In this document: positions 5,726 through 8,404 of the stretch, in pieces
Layout of the letters: each line of letters begins with the position of its first letter
How positions within the stretch are numbered: the first letter of the stretch is position 1
DNA from: Terrimesophilobacter sp039923755
Lineage (GTDB): Bacteria; Actinomycetota; Actinomycetes; Actinomycetales; Microbacteriaceae
Assembly: GCA_039923755.1 (NCBI GenBank)
Contig: JBDTCD010000090.1
Coordinates: 1-8,404, forward strand
Length of the DNA: 8,404 nt
Direction of reading: 5' to 3'
Translations under genes and position numbers: made by a program
The notes under the pieces: generated by a model
Database searches by the model: none
The model's input: only the letters and a program-made list of their open reading frames with translations
Told to the model about the DNA's origin: nothing

Positions 5726-7012
5726 TTACTTGGCTGCCTTCTTGGTAGTAGGGGTTTTGGCTGCAGGAGCTGTTTTCTTTGCAGGTGCTTTCTTGGCCGC
5801 TGGGGCTTTTGACACCGGAGTTTTTGCAGCAGGGGATTTCTTTGCTGCCGCTGGCTTCTTTGCTGCGGCCGGCGTCTTTTCTGCGAGCGCCTGGGCTGTG
5901 GGTTCGTGCACGACCGTGCCGTCGCGTGTCAGGCATGCTCCGGCGACAACCTCGTCGGTGTAGTCAGGCGCGACTTTTCCGTCTGCCGTCATGAGAGCAA
6001 GTAGGTTTGCGACGTTCTTGGCGTAGAGACGCGATGCGTCCGAAGGAATGGCCGACGGTGCATCCTGCAGACCGACGAGAGTCACGGTTCCACCATCGAC
6101 GAGAACGGGAGTGTCTTTGCCCGCGACGACACCTTCCACATTGCCACCCGACTCTGCGGCCAGGTCGATAACGACGGAACCTGCTCGCATGCCCTTCACC
6201 ATGTCGGTGGTGACGAGGAGCGGCGCTGCACGGCCGGGGATCGCCGCGGTCGTGATGAGGACATCCGATGCGGCGATGTACGGGGCCAGCAGGTCACGTT
6301 GGCGCTGTGCGCGGTCCTGCGCAAGTTCCTTCGCGTACCCGCCGGTTGCTTCCGCGGCGGTGTCAAGGTCGAGGTTGATGAAGGTGCCACCCATCGAACG
6401 CACCTCGTCGGCTGAGGCGGCGCGGATGTCGTTGGCGGAGACGCGAGCTCCGAGCCGCTTCGCGGTCCCGATCGCCTGCAACCCGGCCACTCCGGCACCG
6501 AGTACGAGAACTTTCGCGGGAGGAATCGTTCCCGCAGCAGTCATGTAGAGGGGGAAGAACCGTGGGTAGCGCATCACCGCTTCAATGACTGCGCGGTACC
6601 CGGCGACAAGCGCCTGCGAACTGAGCGCATCCATGGACTGCGCTCGAGAGATGCGCGGGATCAGTTCGAGGGCAAACGCCGTAACCTTCCCGGCCGCAAG
6701 AGCGGAAACAGTGGGAAGTTCAGTGGACGGCGATGCCAGGCCGATCGTGATGGCGCCCATTTTGAGCGCCTTCGCCGTCGCGGGGCTGAGCGGGCGGACG
6801 TGGACGAGCACGTCGAGGCTGCCGAGCGAGAGTTTGGCCGCGATGGTTGCACCAGCCTCCTTATAGGAAGCATCCGAATACCCGGACTCGATGCCTGCGC
6901 CCTTCTCCACGATGACGTCAAGACCGAGGGCTGTGAGCTGCTGGACCGTCTCCGGTGTTGCCGCGACCCTCCGTTCTCCTGAGCGTAGTTCTCGCGTGAC
7001 ACCAACTTGCAC
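5726..7012 (-). CDS. pntAA: NAD(P) transhydrogenase subunit alpha-1 (PntAA) with Lys/Ala/Pro-rich C-terminal tail
   Basis: This is the soluble, NAD(H)-binding domain I of the proton-translocating transhydrogenase. The GTG start at 7012 gives 428 residues beginning MQVGVTREL, as in the family, and has AAGGAG (7019-7024) six bases upstream. An open frame reaching GTG 7048 adds 12 residues but has no such site. Motifs: SGERRVAATPE at 11-21, the dimer/RQD-loop region RISRAQSMDALSSQALVAGY at 120-139, Rossmann GAGVAGLQAIG at 172-182, TTAAIPGRAAPLL at 254-266 and VIDLAAESGGNVE at 281-293. The conserved domain ends near LTRDGTVVHE (361-370). Residues 371-428 form an unusual tail of AAKK and PAAK-like units with about 15 lysines and almost no acidic residues, resembling histone H1 tails. 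In single-chain PntA the membrane helices follow at this place; here they are the separate pntAB gene. Confidence 0.95.
   Translation of the reverse strand: MQVGVTRELRSGERRVAATPETVQQLTALGLDVIVEKGAGIESGYSDASYKEAGATIAAKLSLGSLDVLVHVRPLSPATAKALKMGAITIGLASPSTELPTVSALAAGKVTAFALELIPRISRAQSMDALSSQALVAGYRAVIEAVMRYPRFFPLYMTAAGTIPPAKVLVLGAGVAGLQAIGTAKRLGARVSANDIRAASADEVRSMGGTFINLDLDTAAEATGGYAKELAQDRAQRQRDLLAPYIAASDVLITTAAIPGRAAPLLVTTDMVKGMRAGSVVIDLAAESGGNVEGVVAGKDTPVLVDGGTVTLVGLQDAPSAIPSDASRLYAKNVANLLALMTADGKVAPDYTDEVVAGACLTRDGTVVHEPTAQALAEKTPAAAKKPAAAKKSPAAKTPVSKAPAAKKAPAKKTAPAAKTPTTKKAAK
5729..5902 (-). repeat. Low-complexity coding tract for the Lys/Ala/Pro tail of PntAA
   Basis: On the minus strand this tract encodes residues 371-428 of PntAA, built from imperfect repeats such as AAAKKP, AAAKKSP, APAAKKAP and APAAKT. 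The DNA repeats are degenerate at third positions, so the repetition is held mainly at the protein level. Imperfect short repeats like this can change length by slippage or recombination, and the copy number may differ between strains. It also gives misleading open frames on the plus strand. Confidence 0.8.
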
Positions 7013-7107
7013 GGGTGGCTCCTTTCGGGATGGTTCTAGCGTAACCACAGATCAGGGGAATGCTCGACACGGTATGACCGTTAAATGATGGTGACGATGG
7101 GAGCACG
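7013..7107. promoter_or_regulatory. Divergent promoter region between the pnt operon and the second luciferase-like gene
   Basis: Ninety-five bases separate the two divergent starts. For pnt, TACGCT (minus strand, 7038-7043) fits TAnnnT and would start transcription near 7031, leaving a short leader with the AAGGAG site; no consensus -35 is seen. For the plus-strand gene, TATGAC at 7073-7078 and TTAAAT at 7081-7086 are weak -10 candidates, and GGGAG (7099-7103) is the ribosome binding site four bases before its ATG. These box assignments are tentative. Confidence 0.35.
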
Positions 7108-7965
7108 ATGACTGACTACGGACACGAGCTGAAATTCGGATCCTTCATCACCCCCACGTCGCGGAACCCGCACGGGGTGATTGAACTTGCTCAGGTCAGT
7201 GACCGGCTTGGATTCGATCTCATCACGTTCCAGGATCACCCCTACCAGCCCGCTCTGCTCGATGCGTGGAGTCTTCTCGCGTTTGTGGCGGCCAAGACCG
7301 AACACGCTCACCTCAGCGCAAACGTCACGAACCTTCCGTTGCGGCAACCCGTCATCATCGCGCGGAGTTCGGTGACCATTGACCAGCTAAGCGGCGGCCG
7401 ATTCGAATTGGGGCTCGGCGCTGGTGGATTCTGGGATGCAATCGAAGCGGCCGGCGGACGCCGGCTGAGCCCAGGTCAGGCGGTCACCGCTCTGGACGAG
7501 GCCATTCGGGTCATCCGCGCGATCTGGGCGGTCGACGAGACAGGCGGAGCCACAGTCGACGGTGAGTTCTATTCCGTGCGAGGAGCCAAGCGCGGCCCCG
7601 CATCGCCGCATCCGATCGGCATTTCCCTGGGAGCATATAAACCGCGGATGCTCAACCTCGTGGGTCGTGCGGCTGACGGGTGGATTCCGTCCTTCGGTTA
7701 CCTCGACAGCATCCATGCGCTCACCGGCATGAACCGGCTCATCGATGACGGCGCCGAGTCTGCGGAACGTTCACCGTCGGACATCCGGCGATGGCTGAAC
7801 ATTGCGGCGGCAGACGCAACCCCTGAGCGGCTCACCGAGCTTGCCGTCGACTACGGGATGAGCGGCTTCATCCTTGCCGCAGACGACGCCGATACGCTCG
7901 AGCGATTCGCGCACGAGGTCATCCCGGCCGTGCGGGAACAGGTGTCGCAGGCGCGCCGCCACTAG
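7108..7965 (+). CDS. Luciferase-like (LLM class) flavin- or F420-dependent oxidoreductase
   Basis: The 285-residue protein is a compact luciferase-like TIM barrel of a different subgroup from the gene at 2209. Features are KFGSFITPTSR at 9-19 (strand 1), SDRLGFDLITFQDHPYQP at 31-48 (strand 2 with an aspartate-histidine loop), LSANVTNLPLRQPVIIARSS at 69-88, the family motif LSGGRFELGLGAGGFWD at 94-110, and GRAADGWIPSFGY near 186-198 (the late-barrel ADGW motif). Short barrels of this kind with a DHP loop are often F420-dependent dehydrogenases or reductases in actinobacteria rather than O2-using monooxygenases. The cofactor cannot be fixed from sequence alone, and the substrate is unknown. No FMN reductase accompanies it, which mildly favours F420 or a bound flavin. 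It stands alone, divergent from pnt and upstream of the pnp promoter. Confidence 0.88.
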   Translation: MTDYGHELKFGSFITPTSRNPHGVIELAQVSDRLGFDLITFQDHPYQPALLDAWSLLAFVAAKTEHAHLSANVTNLPLRQPVIIARSSVTIDQLSGGRFELGLGAGGFWDAIEAAGGRRLSPGQAVTALDEAIRVIRAIWAVDETGGATVDGEFYSVRGAKRGPASPHPIGISLGAYKPRMLNLVGRAADGWIPSFGYLDSIHALTGMNRLIDDGAESAERSPSDIRRWLNIAAADATPERLTELAVDYGMSGFILAADDADTLERFAHEVIPAVREQVSQARRH

Positions 7966-7982
7966 GTTCGAAGGTTCTGGAC

Positions 7983-7991
7983 TGGTAGACT
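7983..7991 (+). promoter_or_regulatory. Extended -10 promoter upstream of pnp (TGGTAGACT)
   Basis: The sequence TG-G-TAGACT matches an extended -10 element (TGnTAnnnT), followed by a T-rich discriminator. No convincing -35 lies 16-18 bases upstream, which extended -10 promoters can tolerate. Transcription would begin near 7998, just after the end of the luciferase-like gene, giving pnp a leader of roughly 225 bases. Confidence 0.55.
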
Positions 7992-7999
7992 CTTTGAGG

Positions 8000-8034
8000 T
8001 TGATCTGGGCCACGCCTTTGGGTACGGCCAGCAA
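8000..8034 (+). promoter_or_regulatory. Leader hairpin 1 of the pnp mRNA
   Basis: Pairing is TTG (8000-8002) with CAA (8032-8034), CTGG (8005-8008) with CCAG (8028-8031), and CC (8010-8011) with GG (8026-8027). A short inner stem CC/GG closes a TTT loop at 8017-8019. Bulges occur at 8003-8004 and 8009. It lies at the predicted 5' end of the transcript, where a hairpin can protect the RNA or serve as an RNase III target. Structure is inferred by eye. Confidence 0.4.
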
Positions 8035-8116
8035 CTACGGAGCAGGCTGGCAAGATGCTGGTCACCGGTGGTGGTATCCCGACTCGTACGGTGTATTTCT
8101 ACTGTTGGCCAGAACC

Positions 8117-8143
8117 GGCGCCCGAGCGCAATCGCTGCGCGCC
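8117..8143 (+). promoter_or_regulatory. Leader hairpin 2 of the pnp mRNA (GC-rich)
   Basis: GGCGC (8117-8121) pairs with GCGCC (8139-8143) and AGCG (8125-8128) pairs with CGCT (8133-8136) around a CAAT loop. An internal loop of CCG/GC separates the two stems. The hairpin is very stable for its size. It is followed by a C/U-rich stretch rather than a run of U, so it is not a typical intrinsic terminator; it could be a processing or pausing site. Confidence 0.5.
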
Positions 8144-8150
8144 CCTGACT

Positions 8151-8217
8151 GTCTTCTCCTGCTCTGATGTACGCGTGCCGACCCACACGGGGTCGCCACA
8201 CCAGCAAAGGAGAAAAC
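8151..8217 (+). promoter_or_regulatory. Candidate anti-Shine-Dalgarno switch in the pnp leader
   Basis: GTCTTCTCCT (8151-8160) can pair with AGGAGAAAAC (8208-8217) at nine of ten positions, covering the pnp ribosome binding site. Inside the enclosed stretch lies another clear hairpin: GTG-C-CGACCC (8175-8184) with GGGTCG-C-CAC (8190-8199), a five-base loop and one C/C mismatch. The two helices are compatible and together would hide the start site of pnp. PNPase is known to control its own mRNA through 5' leader structures in other bacteria; that this leader does so is inference. Confidence 0.5.
8206..8212 (+). promoter_or_regulatory. Ribosome binding site of pnp (AAAGGAG)
   Basis: AAAGGAG is a strong Shine-Dalgarno sequence placed 11 bases before the ATG of pnp, somewhat farther than the usual 5-9. 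Its bases from 8208 on are those complementary to the pyrimidine stretch at 8151-8160. Confidence 0.75.
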
Positions 8218-8223
8218 CCCCAC

Positions 8224-8404
8224 ATGGAGGGTCCAGAAATCAAATTCGCCGAAGCCGTTTTAGATAACGGAAAATTCGGCAAGCGCACGATCCGTTTCGA
8301 GACCGGGCGCCTTGCGCAGCAGGCACAGGGTGCCGTCGCTGCGTACCTCGATGAAGACACCATGCTGCTCAGCGCCACCAGCGCCGGAAAGTACCCGAAA
8401 GACA
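8224..8404 (+). CDS. pnp: Polynucleotide phosphorylase (PNPase/GpsI), N-terminal part
   Basis: The visible 60 codons, open at the right edge, begin MEGPEIKFAEAVLDNGKFG and continue with KRTIRFETGRLAQQAQGAV and AAYLDEDTMLLSATSAGK. This is the start of the first RNase PH-like domain of PNPase. The ETGRLAQQAQGAV segment is the conserved RNA-contacting region of that domain. The enzyme degrades RNA 3' to 5' using phosphate and can add 3' tails, and it acts as a trimer in the cytoplasm. The ATG is fixed by AAAGGAG upstream and by agreement with actinobacterial homologues. The rpsO gene, often directly upstream of pnp in bacteria, is not within the 258 bases before it. Confidence 0.95.
   Translation, partial: MEGPEIKFAEAVLDNGKFGKRTIRFETGRLAQQAQGAVAAYLDEDTMLLSATSAGKYPKD

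Noticed and set aside
5729..5902. Possible CRISPR or tandem DNA repeat
   Set aside because: The repeats are short, imperfect and in frame, with no constant repeat-spacer periodicity; they encode a low-complexity protein tail.
5703..5963. Plus-strand frame rich in Ala/Phe/Gly that looks like a membrane protein
   Set aside because: It is the complement of the Lys/Ala/Pro codons of the PntAA tail: lysine codons read as phenylalanine on the other strand. A compositional artefact.
8117..8160. Intrinsic terminator or attenuator ahead of pnp
   Set aside because: The hairpin is strong, but it is followed by a mixed C/U stretch with G and A and no U-run, so termination there is not supported.
7962..8378. 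Minus-strand open frame (138 codons) and small plus-strand frames across the pnp leader
   Set aside because: They run through the pnp start or lack ribosome binding sites and family features; the stretch is better explained as an RNA leader.

Overview
The window looks like chromosomal DNA from a high-GC Gram-positive actinobacterium, most likely of the Microbacteriaceae type. The grounds are GC-rich codon use with some GTG starts, the split three-subunit transhydrogenase, the CE1758/CE1759-type luciferase-like pair and an actinobacterial-style PNPase start. The genus assignment is inference. I see no phage, transposon, CRISPR array, tRNA or rRNA. Gene density is high, and the longest gene-free stretch is about 260 bases, ahead of pnp.

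Layout. (1) Positions 1-361, plus strand: the last 52 codons of a membrane protein, overlapped by 4 bases (ATGA) by a 67-residue two-helix membrane protein. (2) Positions 358-2088, minus strand: a baeRF-type (bacterial eRF1-like) protein followed after 33 bases by an HdeD/DUF308 membrane protein, probably one operon. It starts from a perfect TATAAT box that sits 7 bases before the ATG, which predicts a leaderless mRNA. (3) Positions 2209-3989, plus strand: a translationally coupled luciferase-like monooxygenase (CE1758 family) and its partner FMN reductase (CE1759 family). (4) Positions 4002-7012, minus strand: a three-gene proton-translocating NAD(P) transhydrogenase operon (pntAA-pntAB-pntB), with genes abutting or overlapping. 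PntAA carries an unusual histone-H1-like Lys/Ala/Pro tail of about 58 residues. (5) Positions 7108-7965, plus strand: a second, smaller luciferase-like oxidoreductase. (6) Positions 7966-8223: an extended -10 promoter and a long structured leader containing an apparent anti-Shine-Dalgarno element. (7) Positions 8224 to the end: the start of polynucleotide phosphorylase.

How the parts may work together. The transhydrogenase uses the proton gradient to make NADPH from NADH. The FMN reductase next door would spend NAD(P)H to make reduced FMN for the monooxygenase. Regions 3-5 therefore read as a redox island, although only the gene pair in region 3 has strong family-level support. The baeRF/HdeD pair suggests a stress- or translation-linked unit of unknown function. 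The items I judge most worth following are the PntAA tail, the pnp leader architecture and the leaderless baeRF-HdeD operon. No wholly new system is evident.
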